Positions 8,792 to 16,798 of a stretch of 64,000 nucleotides of DNA are shown one piece after another. Each line of letters starts with the position of its first letter. Within the stretch, counting starts at the first letter, position 1. The position numbers and the translations under genes were made by a program. The notes under the pieces are model-generated. The model was not told the DNA's origin. It saw only the letters and a list, made by a program, of their open reading frames with translations, and searched no databases. The DNA is from Brevibacillus formosus (lineage in GTDB: Bacteria; Bacillota; Bacilli; Brevibacillales; Brevibacillaceae): positions 62,001 to 126,000 of the forward strand of contig NZ_PXZL01000003.1 in NCBI RefSeq assembly GCF_003013405.1, given 5' to 3'.

Positions 8792-9358
8792 ATGTTAAAG
8801 CGTTTATTTGTTTCAGGATACAAGGCTCACGAGCTTGGCATTTTCAATGAAAAAAATCCGGGTTTAGCGATTATTAAGAAAGCACTGAAGCGGGAACTCG
8901 TAAGATTCCTTGAAGAAGAATTGGAATGGGTCATCATATCAGGTCAACTTGGGGTCGAAATGTGGGCAGCCGAAACTGTTCTGGAATTAAAAAAGGAGTA
9001 TCCACATCTAAAACTGGCGGTAATTACTCCATTTTTGAATCAAGAGGAGAAGTGGAAAGAAGAAACCCAGGATTACTACCGAAATATCGTGATGCAAGCC
9101 GACTATATCAATAGTGTCTATCAAACACCTTACCAAGGAGTTTGGCAGCTTGGAGAGAAAGACAAATTCTTGCTATCCAATTCAGACGGTATCTTGTTAG
9201 TTTACGATGAAGAAAACGAAGGCTCCCCGAAATTTTTAAGTAAGCTAGCCGAAAAAAAGGCGGATATTGGCGATTATCAGTTGTTTCGGATTAATGCATA
9301 TGACTTACAGACCATAGCAGAGGAACAGCAGCAAGAATTATACAATGACTACTTCTAA
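8792..9358 (+). CDS. ypsA: YpsA/UPF0398 SLOG-family protein (DUF1273)
   Basis: 188 residues, matching YpsA of Bacillus (SLOG/Rossmann fold). Recognisable blocks are MLKRLFVSGYKAHELGIF at the start, EWVIISGQLGVEMWAAE (the glycine-containing nucleotide-binding loop) and LAVITPFLNQEEKWKEETQDYY. The later block SDGILLVYDEENEGSPKF is also typical. In other Firmicutes YpsA influences cell division and oxidative-stress survival, but its ligand is not firmly known. A GAGGTGG site lies upstream of the ATG. Confidence 0.9.
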   Translation: MLKRLFVSGYKAHELGIFNEKNPGLAIIKKALKRELVRFLEEELEWVIISGQLGVEMWAAETVLELKKEYPHLKLAVITPFLNQEEKWKEETQDYYRNIVMQADYINSVYQTPYQGVWQLGEKDKFLLSNSDGILLVYDEENEGSPKFLSKLAEKKADIGDYQLFRINAYDLQTIAEEQQQELYNDYF

Positions 9359-9460
9359 TCAAACAGCGGCAAACCTAGGATATTTAATCCCAAACTTCCT
9401 ATCCCCAAAATTTGGCGTGCTACTATAAAAGAAATAGTCAGGTTGAGGGGGAACCCAGTA

Positions 9461-10798
9461 ATGTCAGATTATAATCAGCTAGTTTTCGATGCATTGCCGC
9501 CCAAAGGGAGTAGCAGAGAGAAGGCTATCTCGGAGCTCGGAGCTAATGAGGCACCTGAGCTGTTGCATCTGGCCAGTACAGAGCGCGGGAAGAGTAAGCT
9601 TGCCGCTCAGAGGGCACTGGCAAAGATTGATTATGAACCAGCTGCAGCTTATTGGAAAAAGCTATTAAAGTCGCCTCAAAAATGCGAAAAAATATTAAAC
9701 CACACATTCTCGAATACAGTGTCGGAAGTGCTTGCGGATCGATTACTAGCTTTTTTGCAGACGTTTCTGGAGAAGAAGCCTGGCAGCAAGATCAGCTGGG
9801 AAGAGCATGAAACACTGCTTGCCTTTCTTGGCATGATGCCGGGCAAAGCGAGTGAGAAGATGTGCGAGGTGTATGAGCTTGCAGCAGAGCACATCCAGAA
9901 GATCTCATCATATACGTGCGACAGCGAGGTTCTAAAGTTAACCTACAGAGATACTTCTATCTTTCATATAAGTGATACTTTGGATGGGGTGACTTTAGAG
10001 CAAGCCTTTCCTATGATTTTGGTTGGATCTGTTTTAATGAATGGAGATAGTAGGCTGCAAGCGCGGGCTTGCAAGCTCTATGAGCAATATGGGGGAGCCT
10101 GGCTGTCTCCTGTCTTCGCTTCTGCGCTTCTAACCAAGCCTGCTAGCGATGTTTTCGAGGCGTTTTCACCGTATTACAAAGATCCGGTAGCCCAGCGTTT
10201 TATTTTGAACGCGTTAGGCACGGTGAAGTTTGATACTAAGCAAAATCGGCATACGTTTATGTTTGGCTGGGGTCATATGCTTAGGGATGATACATATTTT
10301 TCACTTACACCGCTACTGTTTGAGGATTTGGATGTGCGCTGGATAGAACTTTTGGCAGCTGATCCGGAGGAGAAAAAGCCAAGCGGTCTTATCAAAACGA
10401 GCTATTATGTAGGAAAAGTAACTGGAGAATTTGATGACGTTCTGGGTGATCTGCTTCCGCTACATAATGAAATTTGCTGCCAAAAGGTGCAATCGTATTT
10501 TCTGAAAAGAGCAATTCTGGATGATGGAATTGGCGCCACATATGTTGGCATTTTGTATCGGATTGGTTATGAGGATGTTGAATCGATTCTTATGAAAAAA
10601 TGGTCCCAAAAGGAAAATGCAACCTCTATTTGGAATGTGTCCAGTGATTTGCAGTCCTTTACCCATTGGCCAGCTCAGAGGAGAGCAATGCTTTTTGAAC
10701 AGGTTGGACAATTGGTTCAGGAGAAGAAATTAAAATTAAGCTATTGGAAGCCGGACACGGCTGAGGAGCTGAAGAACGAGCTGCTTAAGTATCAATAG
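9461..10798 (+). CDS. HEAT-like helical-repeat protein of unknown function
   Basis: The frame opens with TTG at 9443, but the ATG at 9461 (MSDYNQLVFDALPP) has the GAGGGGGA ribosome site and is preferred, giving 445 residues. The N-terminal 60 residues (REKAISELGANEAPELLHLASTERGKSKLAAQRALAKI) have the spacing of HEAT repeats. The rest is helical and soluble, with no signal peptide or membrane segment. HEAT repeats normally act as protein-binding scaffolds. No specific role can be assigned. A bidirectional terminator follows. Confidence 0.65.
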   Translation: MSDYNQLVFDALPPKGSSREKAISELGANEAPELLHLASTERGKSKLAAQRALAKIDYEPAAAYWKKLLKSPQKCEKILNHTFSNTVSEVLADRLLAFLQTFLEKKPGSKISWEEHETLLAFLGMMPGKASEKMCEVYELAAEHIQKISSYTCDSEVLKLTYRDTSIFHISDTLDGVTLEQAFPMILVGSVLMNGDSRLQARACKLYEQYGGAWLSPVFASALLTKPASDVFEAFSPYYKDPVAQRFILNALGTVKFDTKQNRHTFMFGWGHMLRDDTYFSLTPLLFEDLDVRWIELLAADPEEKKPSGLIKTSYYVGKVTGEFDDVLGDLLPLHNEICCQKVQSYFLKRAILDDGIGATYVGILYRIGYEDVESILMKKWSQKENATSIWNVSSDLQSFTHWPAQRRAMLFEQVGQLVQEKKLKLSYWKPDTAEELKNELLKYQ

Positions 10799-10846
10799 AA
10801 GGAGCGGAGCGGGGACATCAAATCAAAAATGAACCGCAAAATTAAA

Positions 10847-10894
10847 GTCCAAAAAGCCTTTCTACTGGAACACCGGATGGAAAGGCTTTACGGA
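10847..10894. terminator. bidirectional terminator between convergent genes
   Basis: Symmetrical hairpin: GTCC-AAAAAGCCTTTC pairs with GAAAGGCTTT-AC-GGAC. There are A-rich and T-rich flanks on both sides. It lies between the convergent genes ending at 10798 and 10904. Confidence 0.75.
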
Positions 10895-10903
10895 CATTTT
10901 ATT

Positions 10904-11410
10904 TTACTTAATACACTGGATACTTACACATTCAAAGTATAAATTCCTTTTTTCATCCTCTTGAATGGATGGTTCTAGTTCCTTGAACCAATCTTCTTGC
11001 ATGTCAGATTCCTTAAGGATGTTTGGTCTCCAAAAAGAAAGTCCTAATTCGGGATAATAATAAGTCCAACCAAGCTCACGGTGATTTCGGTCATAGTTCG
11101 ATATCTCATCAATTTTTTCTACCAGTTCCTCGGTTTTTGTGTTAAATACATCCAAATGATGAAATACGCAGTTAAGTACATCCTTTATAGCAGATGGTAT
11201 TTGAATGAAGTTGACCTTACCGTCAAAATCATATTCCAATTGAAAAAAGGATTGAATAGCACCCTTCGTATGATAACATAGTGGATTTTTCGCATATGTT
11301 ATATCGTATTTTTCCGTGTAATATTGCAGACATTCATCTACTTCGGTTTTAGTCATACCAAGTAGTATTTTGCCAATTCCCTTCATAGGTTCAATTATTA
11401 GTTTATCCAT
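10904..11410 (-). CDS. hypothetical protein, 168 aa
   Basis: The open frame extends to 11500, but a GGAGG site points to the ATG at 11410 (MDKLIIEPMKGIGKILLGMTK), giving 168 residues. The N-terminal ...GIGKILLGMTKTEVDECL pattern is often seen in small Firmicute cytoplasmic proteins of unknown function and in some immunity-type proteins. There is no signal peptide or membrane helix. The protein is acidic and rich in aromatic residues. I do not recognise a function. Confidence 0.6.
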   Translation of the reverse strand: MDKLIIEPMKGIGKILLGMTKTEVDECLQYYTEKYDITYAKNPLCYHTKGAIQSFFQLEYDFDGKVNFIQIPSAIKDVLNCVFHHLDVFNTKTEELVEKIDEISNYDRNHRELGWTYYYPELGLSFWRPNILKESDMQEDWFKELEPSIQEDEKRNLYFECVSIQCIK

Positions 11411-11590
11411 TTTCCGTCCTCCCATTTTAAATTGTATATTCTCGATTGGGTATATGAAAGCAGATATACCCAAATGTTGGAACCCTTTACAATGTAGCAC
11501 ATATTTACACTAACCAGCTTAACAATAAATATGTTGTAGCACCTGCCAAGCAATGATTGTACAATTATCTAGAAAGTCCTAAATAATACC

Positions 11591-11685
11591 AGGAGGTTAT
11601 AAATATGGCGGAGCAATATGTATTCCGTTAAGTCCGTGGTCCTCCTTTATATCCCTATTCTCACCTTATAAAAATATAGGAGGAC
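11591..11685 (+). promoter_or_regulatory. probable translational attenuator upstream of satA
   Basis: An AGGAGG site (11591-11596) starts a nine-codon leader frame (11605-11631). The leader is followed by an anti-Shine-Dalgarno arm (GTCCTCCTTTAT, 11639-11650) complementary to the arm holding the satA ribosome site (ATATAGGAGGAC, 11674-11685). Eight contiguous pairs plus three more would hide the satA start signal. The CCTCCT core can instead pair with the leader's own AGGAGG. This is the architecture of cat/erm-type translational attenuators. The function is inferred. Confidence 0.55.
11605..11631 (+). CDS. leader peptide MAEQYVFR
   Basis: An eight-residue frame with a strong AGGAGGT site at correct spacing, ending eight bases before the anti-Shine-Dalgarno arm. 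Ribosome stalling on it would be expected to open the hairpin that covers the satA ribosome site. Confidence 0.5.
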   Translation: MAEQYVFR

Positions 11686-11689
11686 GAAT

Positions 11690-12244
11690 ATGGATATTTT
11701 CATTAGAGAACTGAGGGCTGGGGACGATGAATGTGGTACAAACATTGATGGGAGCTTTATCGTGGACTCTACCCTTGTCTTGCAACTAATGGGAGAGCGA
11801 ATCGGATATACGGTGAAGGAAATTCCTCTTAGAATTAAAAGCTACGATGATGAACAGCTTGAGGAAGACACTGTTGAGGATTATTCGAACTATATCGGCA
11901 ATCCCAATCAAATCATTTATGTAGCGCTCGCAAATAATCAAGTTGTGGGTCAAGTTGTTTTGAAGAGAAATTGGAACAATTATGCCTATGTGGAAGATAT
12001 CAAAGTCGATAAGCAATATAGAGGATACGGTGTCGGTAAAAAACTAATCGAACAGGCTAAACGCTGGGCGATGGATGGCGGTATGACGGGAATCATGCTG
12101 GAGACACAAAATAATAATGTACGCGCATGTAAATTCTACGAAAGTTGTGGTTTTGTCATCGGAGGTTTCGATTCCTACGTCTACAGAGGTCTAGATAAAA
12201 ATAGTGATGAAATAGCAATTTATTGGTATCTCATGCTTGATTAA
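11690..12244 (+). CDS. satA: SatA-like streptothricin N-acetyltransferase (GNAT family)
   Basis: 184 residues. Compared from memory with Bacillus SatA proteins it shares the SYDDEQLEEDTVEDYSNYIGNP-type acidic N-terminal region, then KRNWNNYAYVEDIKV. It also shares the acetyl-CoA loop QYRGYGVGKKLIEQAKRWA and the block MLETQNNNVRACKFYESCGFVIGG. Those enzymes acetylate the beta-lysine of streptothricin and give resistance. Other substrates are possible. A GGAGGA site lies just upstream inside the attenuator hairpin. No terminator is evident directly after it. Confidence 0.75.
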   Translation: MDIFIRELRAGDDECGTNIDGSFIVDSTLVLQLMGERIGYTVKEIPLRIKSYDDEQLEEDTVEDYSNYIGNPNQIIYVALANNQVVGQVVLKRNWNNYAYVEDIKVDKQYRGYGVGKKLIEQAKRWAMDGGMTGIMLETQNNNVRACKFYESCGFVIGGFDSYVYRGLDKNSDEIAIYWYLMLD

Positions 12245-12299
12245 TAAGTGATTGGTCCTCAGCAAAAAGGTGACTGCATGAAATGAGGGGAGCACTTCT

Positions 12300-12660
12300 A
12301 TGCGATCGATCGAGCACGAGTACTAAGTCCTATCTCCTTATGCGCGTGGCCCACTGGACGGTATCTGTAAATGGAGTAGATTCGATTTGCAGATCACGAT
12401 TTTGGAGGGACTTGTAGATGAGAAGGAAGAAGACAAGCAGTTTGAACGTTGGATAAGGCAAGCGAATTAGCTATTTGGGGATGGGATTTTTCCTATATTG
12501 TAGAAACAGGGCGAATGAATAGCCACTGCTTGGCATGATCATACGGAAGCATGGCCATCCCTCTCATTCAGAATGCCGAGTCGAAGCTCGATATGGGAAC
12601 CGGCGGCGGGGAGTGCAGATTCCGGATTTCGAATTCGATAAATACAGAGAAGAGCTATAC
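12300..12660 (+). pseudogene. decayed gene fragments including a SAM-methyltransferase relic
   Basis: No intact gene is present. One frame through 12551-12618 reads MAIPLIQNAESKLDMGTGGGE, whose LDMGTGGGE is motif I of class I SAM-dependent methyltransferases, but the frame ends shortly after without the rest of the fold. Upstream (about 12346-12468) another protein-like frame ends RWIRQAN-stop. I read this as an eroded methyltransferase gene with frameshifts and stops. Confidence 0.45.
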
Positions 12661-12735
12661 AGCATAATGGTTTTCAAGGAGCTTGTCGCGTCGCGATAGC
12701 TCCTTCTGTATTTTTCGCCGATAGCACGTGTTTAA

Positions 12736-12920
12736 CACGTAATTCTTAAATATCAGGGGAGAGACCTGTTCAAATACTTGAATGATAACCGTTGGCATAG
12801 AAGATATCATTTTCATGTGGCTTGGATAGGAAAAGGATTTCAAGTGTTTATAAGCCGTAACTTTACGCATAAAGATCGCGAGAGGTTCAATGAATTGAGT
12901 CAAATAAGTGAGTTCAAATA
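12736..12920 (+). pseudogene. C-terminal relic of an unidentified gene
   Basis: A stretch of about 60 codons without a start reads as protein-like (YLNDNRWHRRYHFHVAWIG and then ISRNFTHKDRERFNELSQ) before a stop. It has no ribosome site and no upstream in-frame start. The rest of 12245-13300 contains no gene I can support. Confidence 0.3.
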
Positions 12921-13219
12921 AAACAACATTTCATGAACTGAATAAAAACGAAACATTCACTTGGAGAGACATAGTCACCATAGTAAGTAAGAATGAAAAT
13001 TACTTTGGTGTTCGTCGACATTTGTTGGATTATGTGGACTTTAAGACCTTCCATGAGATTTATTCGCAATATTCACGTATGCTATAGCAGTATGTTTGTG
13101 TCCAAATTAAACATACAGCTAAACACTAAAATCAAACCTGAATTGTAATCGATATGATTTAAAGCTACTTCGCGGGTGATGTCAGCGACGCTGGTACTAC
13201 CCCTGGTAACCAAATTTCA

Positions 13220-13263
13220 GCAACCACGTTTCGTTATTCAAGCGAAATATGGTTGTTTTTTAT
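13220..13263 (+). terminator. hairpin terminator
   Basis: AACCA-CG-TTTCG pairs with CGAAA-TA-TGGTT, followed by a T run. It sits after the decayed region and before the first operator-controlled promoter of the envelope island. Confidence 0.6.
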
Positions 13264-13310
13264 GATAAGAAATATCAACACAATAAATACTTATCTTTAA
13301 CCCAATATTA

Positions 13311-13361
13311 ACAATTTGTTTGCAAGTAAGCCAAACTTTCGTGACATAAGAGCTATATATT
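13311..13361 (+). promoter_or_regulatory. copy 1 of a shared operator-promoter element
   Basis: ACAA, GCAA and ACAT elements stand at 13311, 13322 and 13344 (11 and 22 bp steps). A TATATT -10 begins 12 bp after the start of the last element. The intervening bases TTTGTTT and CCAAACTTTCG match copies 2 (14168) and 3 (19454). The -35 is poor, as expected for activator-dependent OmpR-type promoters. It lies just upstream of the truncated LCP gene. Confidence 0.65.
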
Positions 13362-13401
13362 CGGAGTGGTCAGGGGGTGTAAGTAATTCAATCAGTCGAT
13401 T

Positions 13402-14085
13402 TTGTCTTTATGTACATTGCATAACATAGCTTTTCAATTAACAGAAACGGGTGAAACGCTCGTCAAAAAGACACTCACTGGCGTGCTTGAAATTCCAATA
13501 GAGCATTACATAAGCATTGACTTTGAAGGGTTCCGATCGGTGATTGACGAGCTGGATGGCGTTGAAGTGGATGTAGACCGCAAGTTGTACTACAACGACC
13601 CAACCGACGGCACCTATATCGATCTTACCCCCGGGTTGCAGGTGCTAAACGGCGATCAAGCGTTAGACTATGTTCGCCACCGTGAAGACAATCGCGGTGT
13701 CAAATATTATTCTAGCGACTACGACCGTAACCGCCGCCAGCAAGAGGTGATTAAAGTAATGACTGATAAGCTGGCTTCTCTTGGCGAACTGACAAAGCTA
13801 TTCAAGCTGCTGGAAGTGGCTGGTGAACATCTCCAGACCGACCTGTCGAAAGGTCAAATAATGGGTCTTGCTATGGACTTGAAAGATATTTCACCTTCTA
13901 CCCTAGTCTCTCTAGACAACGGTGGCTATTGGAAAGATGGATATACGTATTTGGATAGGGAGAAATTCCTTACCGTTCGCACTACACTTCAAAGAGAAAT
14001 GGATGTGAGGAGCGATCAAATTTCCGAATTAAACAACTCTCCGATCCATGCCAGCGATAAAGGGACTACTAGCACAAATCAATAA
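13402..14085 (+). pseudogene. 5'-truncated LytR-CpsA-Psr (LCP) family gene
   Basis: 227 residues correspond to the middle and C-terminal part of an LCP protein (transfer of wall glycopolymers to peptidoglycan). Recognisable parts are IPIEHYISIDFEGFRSVIDELDGVEVDV, then GLQVLNGDQALDYVRHRED and the Arg-rich SDYDRNRRQQEVIKVM. The N-terminal membrane helix and the first LCP motif (GvDtR) are absent. The frame opens only with TTG at 13402 and has no ribosome site. An intact-looking promoter lies just 50 bases upstream, so an internal deletion seems to have removed the 5' end. The product, if made, would be cytoplasmic and probably inactive. Confidence 0.75.
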
Positions 14086-14093
14086 CCAATCTC

Positions 14094-14136
14094 TTGCCTT
14101 ATTCCGGTCATCGGACTGGAGTAAGGTTGTTTTTGT
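14094..14136 (+). terminator. terminator after the LCP fragment
   Basis: CCTTATTCCGGTC pairs with GACTGGAGTAAGG (13 pairs including two G-U). A T-rich tail follows. Confidence 0.75.
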
Positions 14137-14167
14137 TTGATCGTAAAATAGGCATTCGTCCGTTGTG

Positions 14168-14218
14168 ACATTTTGTTTACATCTTGATCAAATTTTAGCG
14201 ACATCTCCCCTTTATAGT
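14168..14218 (+). promoter_or_regulatory. copy 2 of the shared operator-promoter element
   Basis: ACAT elements stand at 14168, 14179 and 14201 (11 and 22 bp steps), joined by TTTGTTT and ATCAAATTTTAGCG. TATAGT lies at 14213, exactly 12 bp after the start of the third element, as in the other two copies. It controls the membrane protein gene at 14277. Confidence 0.7.
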
Positions 14219-14276
14219 GGAATGTGCATGACAAGCACACACCTAAAGAAATATCCATTTTGAGGAGGAATGCTAA

Positions 14277-15485
14277 TTGTCAGTCAATAGAAAGCTGCTG
14301 GACGAGTCTGGCAGTGAATATGAAACGGGATCATGCATCGAGGATGTTGTGTCTTCCCAAGAAAACAGATTAAGAAATAATGCGGTTGCAGGCAAATCAA
14401 TGGGGCGTCTTGTGGCGCTTGATGCAGCGCGGGGATTGGCAGTCATAGGGATGTATTTGCAGCACTTTGGGCAAAACGAGAAAATTGGTGCGATCGTCTC
14501 TGGAAACACAACGCTACTCTTTGTACTCTGCGGTGGCATTTCCTACTCGATCATGGCGCAACGCATGAAGGATCGAGAAGCGGAGATGACCTCGTTCCGC
14601 GCAAGAATGCTCTCGCGCGCGGTATTCATCGATGTGATTGGGTATCTGCTCATCATGCTGAATACGGGGTTCGGGGTAATCTTGCCCGCCTATGCGGCAA
14701 TGTTCGTGCTGGCACTGTTTCTGGTTCATCGTTCAACACGCGTGCTAGTTACGACATCAGTCGCTTTGACCGTTGTAGCCCCACCACTGATGATTCTTGG
14801 TATGAGCCTTCTATCGAAAGCGTACCTTCTTTCTGATATTGCGGGCGGCCCGATGTCTGCTCTTGCACTCGCCCCCGCTTTCGTCACAGGCATGGCGATC
14901 GGGCGCCTCGAACTTACCAAGATACGTACTGCACTCTCGCTCGTGGTCGGCGGTATCGCCATGTTCGTCAGTGGTAAGATACTAGAAGCTTTCGTTCTTC
15001 CTGAACTACGAACTTCCTTTGAGGCGTGGCTTGTTAGCATTCAAGGCGCGGTAGTCGAACAGCCGGATCCGTATGCAATTTGGCCACTCAACGTAGAACT
15101 GCCACTGTGGCACATGCTTCTCTATTCAGCTCCGCACACTGCGACGACATTTCAGACGTTGATTGGGCTGGGGCTCGGAATTCTGGTACTGGGACTGGTA
15201 TGCCTCGTGCCGAAGAAGACCTCTTCCGTGCTAATGCCTCTCGCCGCAGTCGGAAGAGTGGCGTTGACGATGTATACGGTACAGTTCATCGTGATATGGT
15301 GTCTCAAAATCGCGGGGATCGAAAATGGTCTTGATGGAATCCCTTTCAGTGACCTACTCGTCTTGGCCGTAACGCTGGTGACTGGATGGTTGATTGCGGC
15401 GCTGCCAACCGGTCCGCTTGAGTCATTGATGCGATATTTCGATCGGGTGTTCAGCGACTCCCGAATAATACCGGTTTACAGGTAA
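14277..15485 (+). CDS. multispanning membrane protein, DUF1624/DUF418-like acyltransferase-type
   Basis: 402 residues with a hydrophilic N-terminal 40, then about ten hydrophobic helices. The first helix block RLVALDAARGLAVIGMYLQHFG is the signature seen in DUF1624/DUF418 and heparan-glucosaminide-acetyltransferase-like membrane proteins, which are thought to move acyl groups across the membrane. The start is TTG, supported by a strong GAGGAGG site eight bases upstream. The gene is preceded by the shared operator, so it probably belongs to the envelope regulon with the O-acetyltransferase at 19550. Its substrate cannot be told from sequence. Confidence 0.7.
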   Translation: MSVNRKLLDESGSEYETGSCIEDVVSSQENRLRNNAVAGKSMGRLVALDAARGLAVIGMYLQHFGQNEKIGAIVSGNTTLLFVLCGGISYSIMAQRMKDREAEMTSFRARMLSRAVFIDVIGYLLIMLNTGFGVILPAYAAMFVLALFLVHRSTRVLVTTSVALTVVAPPLMILGMSLLSKAYLLSDIAGGPMSALALAPAFVTGMAIGRLELTKIRTALSLVVGGIAMFVSGKILEAFVLPELRTSFEAWLVSIQGAVVEQPDPYAIWPLNVELPLWHMLLYSAPHTATTFQTLIGLGLGILVLGLVCLVPKKTSSVLMPLAAVGRVALTMYTVQFIVIWCLKIAGIENGLDGIPFSDLLVLAVTLVTGWLIAALPTGPLESLMRYFDRVFSDSRIIPVYR

Positions 15486-15708
15486 ATGGTCGTCCTCGAC
15501 ATTCTGACCTATATACTAATCTTGCCTGAGAAAAATACTTCGTTGCATCGTAGAAGTTTAGAGTCTGCTAGAAAAGCGCATCATTGGGTGGGATTTATTT
15601 GAGTTTTAAACATTCCAATGAGCACTCATATTGGAATGCATCACTATTTAGAAAGCAAAATCGAATGAGAACTGAAGGGGATCAAAACTGCACAGGAAGA
15701 CACACCCC

Positions 15709-15740
15709 ATTAAAACTTAGGGGGCAGTTTTAATATTTTT
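15709..15740 (+). terminator. terminator-like hairpin
   Basis: A perfect nine-base inverted repeat, ATTAAAACT / AGTTTTAAT, has loop TAGGGGGC and is followed by ATTTTT. It could end transcription from the membrane protein gene upstream. Confidence 0.55.
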
Positions 15741-15773
15741 CCCACTGATCTTCGCATTAAGTGGGTTCGATTG

Positions 15774-15806
15774 TGAGGAGCTGCCCAAGGATAGCTCCTC
15801 TTTGAT
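15774..15806 (+). terminator. terminator-like hairpin
   Basis: GAGGAGCT pairs with AGCTCCTC across a ten-base loop. A short T run follows. Confidence 0.45.
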
Positions 15807-16097
15807 GTTCATTGATGCATCAGGCAGAGGAGTTGAATCTCTACAAATTTTATCAGTAGGGTAGGCCTTAAATATTAATAATGGCACCAGCTTGCCATAA
15901 GAATCCACTGAATCATTTGTCTCTGCCAAAGGTTGACCATTGCTTCAATCGCATGTTTTATAGGAAACTCGACGATGCTGGATACTCCACTTGCTGTCAT
16001 CCATTGGAATTGATTATTCTCAAATAAATCTTTAACATTAGTATCAATGTCATGAAACTTACTAGGCATTCGTACAAGAAAAGAAATAGGAGAAATT

Positions 16098-16796
16098 ATG
16101 AATAACGCCAAAATTCTCATTATCGAAGACGATACTCCGATTGCGGATTTACTTTCATACGGACTTTCAAAAGAGGGATTTCTAACGCGTATCGCGACAA
16201 ATGGAGCAGCAGGAATGAGAGAACTCCAGTTGTTTCAACCCGATTTATTGCTGCTTGATTGGATGCTACCTGACCAAAGCGGTCTGGATATTTGCAAGAA
16301 GGTAACCGCAGAATATAACATTCCGATCTTTATGATTACAGCGAAATCAGACATAACAGACAAAGTTCTAGGTCTTGAATTCGGTGCAGATGATTACATT
16401 ACAAAACCTTTTGATCTTCGTGAAGTGCTTGCACGCATCCGGACGATTCTTCGACGAGTTGACCAAGCAAACAGTGGTGATAAGGTCGAGGTGAATAAAG
16501 ACGTCATTTGTTTTCAAGATATCGAAATCAATGTACAGGAACGACTCGTCCAAAAAAACAAGCAAACGGTTGAATTAACACCTAAAGAATTTGACTTGCT
16601 CTTGATATTGATCAGGAATCAAGGAAAAACCTTTACTCGCTCGGAATTGCTTGACATAGTATGGGGATATCATTTTGTCGGAGACACCCGTACCGTTGAT
16701 ACTCACATACAAAGACTTCGTAAAAAGCTGGATGCTTCCGAATTCATTACGACTGTATTTGGAATTGGATACAAGCTCAAAAAAATGGGTGGATAA
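16098..16796 (+). CDS. OmpR/PhoB-family response regulator
   Basis: 232 residues. The receiver domain has the acidic pair in IIEDDTPIADLL, the phosphorylatable D54 in LLLLDWMLPDQSG, the conserved Thr (ITAKSD) and Lys (TKPFDL). The C-terminal winged helix has VELTPKEFDLLLILIRNQGKTFTRSELLDIVWGY and VDTHIQRLRKKL. It resembles the VanR/PhoP group. It is co-transcribed with the sensor kinase, which starts two bases after its stop. The natural candidate target is the direct-repeat operator found before three envelope genes nearby, because OmpR-type proteins bind such 11-bp-phased repeats. Confidence 0.93.
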   Translation: MNNAKILIIEDDTPIADLLSYGLSKEGFLTRIATNGAAGMRELQLFQPDLLLLDWMLPDQSGLDICKKVTAEYNIPIFMITAKSDITDKVLGLEFGADDYITKPFDLREVLARIRTILRRVDQANSGDKVEVNKDVICFQDIEINVQERLVQKNKQTVELTPKEFDLLLILIRNQGKTFTRSELLDIVWGYHFVGDTRTVDTHIQRLRKKLDASEFITTVFGIGYKLKKMGG

Positions 16797-16798
16797 GA

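Larger units (their letters stand above)
15486..16097. other. gene-free stretch with two hairpins
   Basis: I see no supported gene here. Two terminator-like hairpins lie at 15709-15740 and 15774-15806. A copy of the shared operator was looked for before the response regulator start and not found. Confidence 0.5.

Noticed and set aside
11690-12244. SatA-like enzyme as self-resistance gene of the NRPS-PKS cluster
   Set aside because: It lies about 12 kb upstream, with its own leader and with unrelated genes and decayed DNA between. Nothing in the sequence links it to the operon.
12655-12903. 82-aa minus-strand frame
   Set aside because: The plus strand of the same stretch reads as a more protein-like relic. 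The minus frame has no convincing ribosome site or family.
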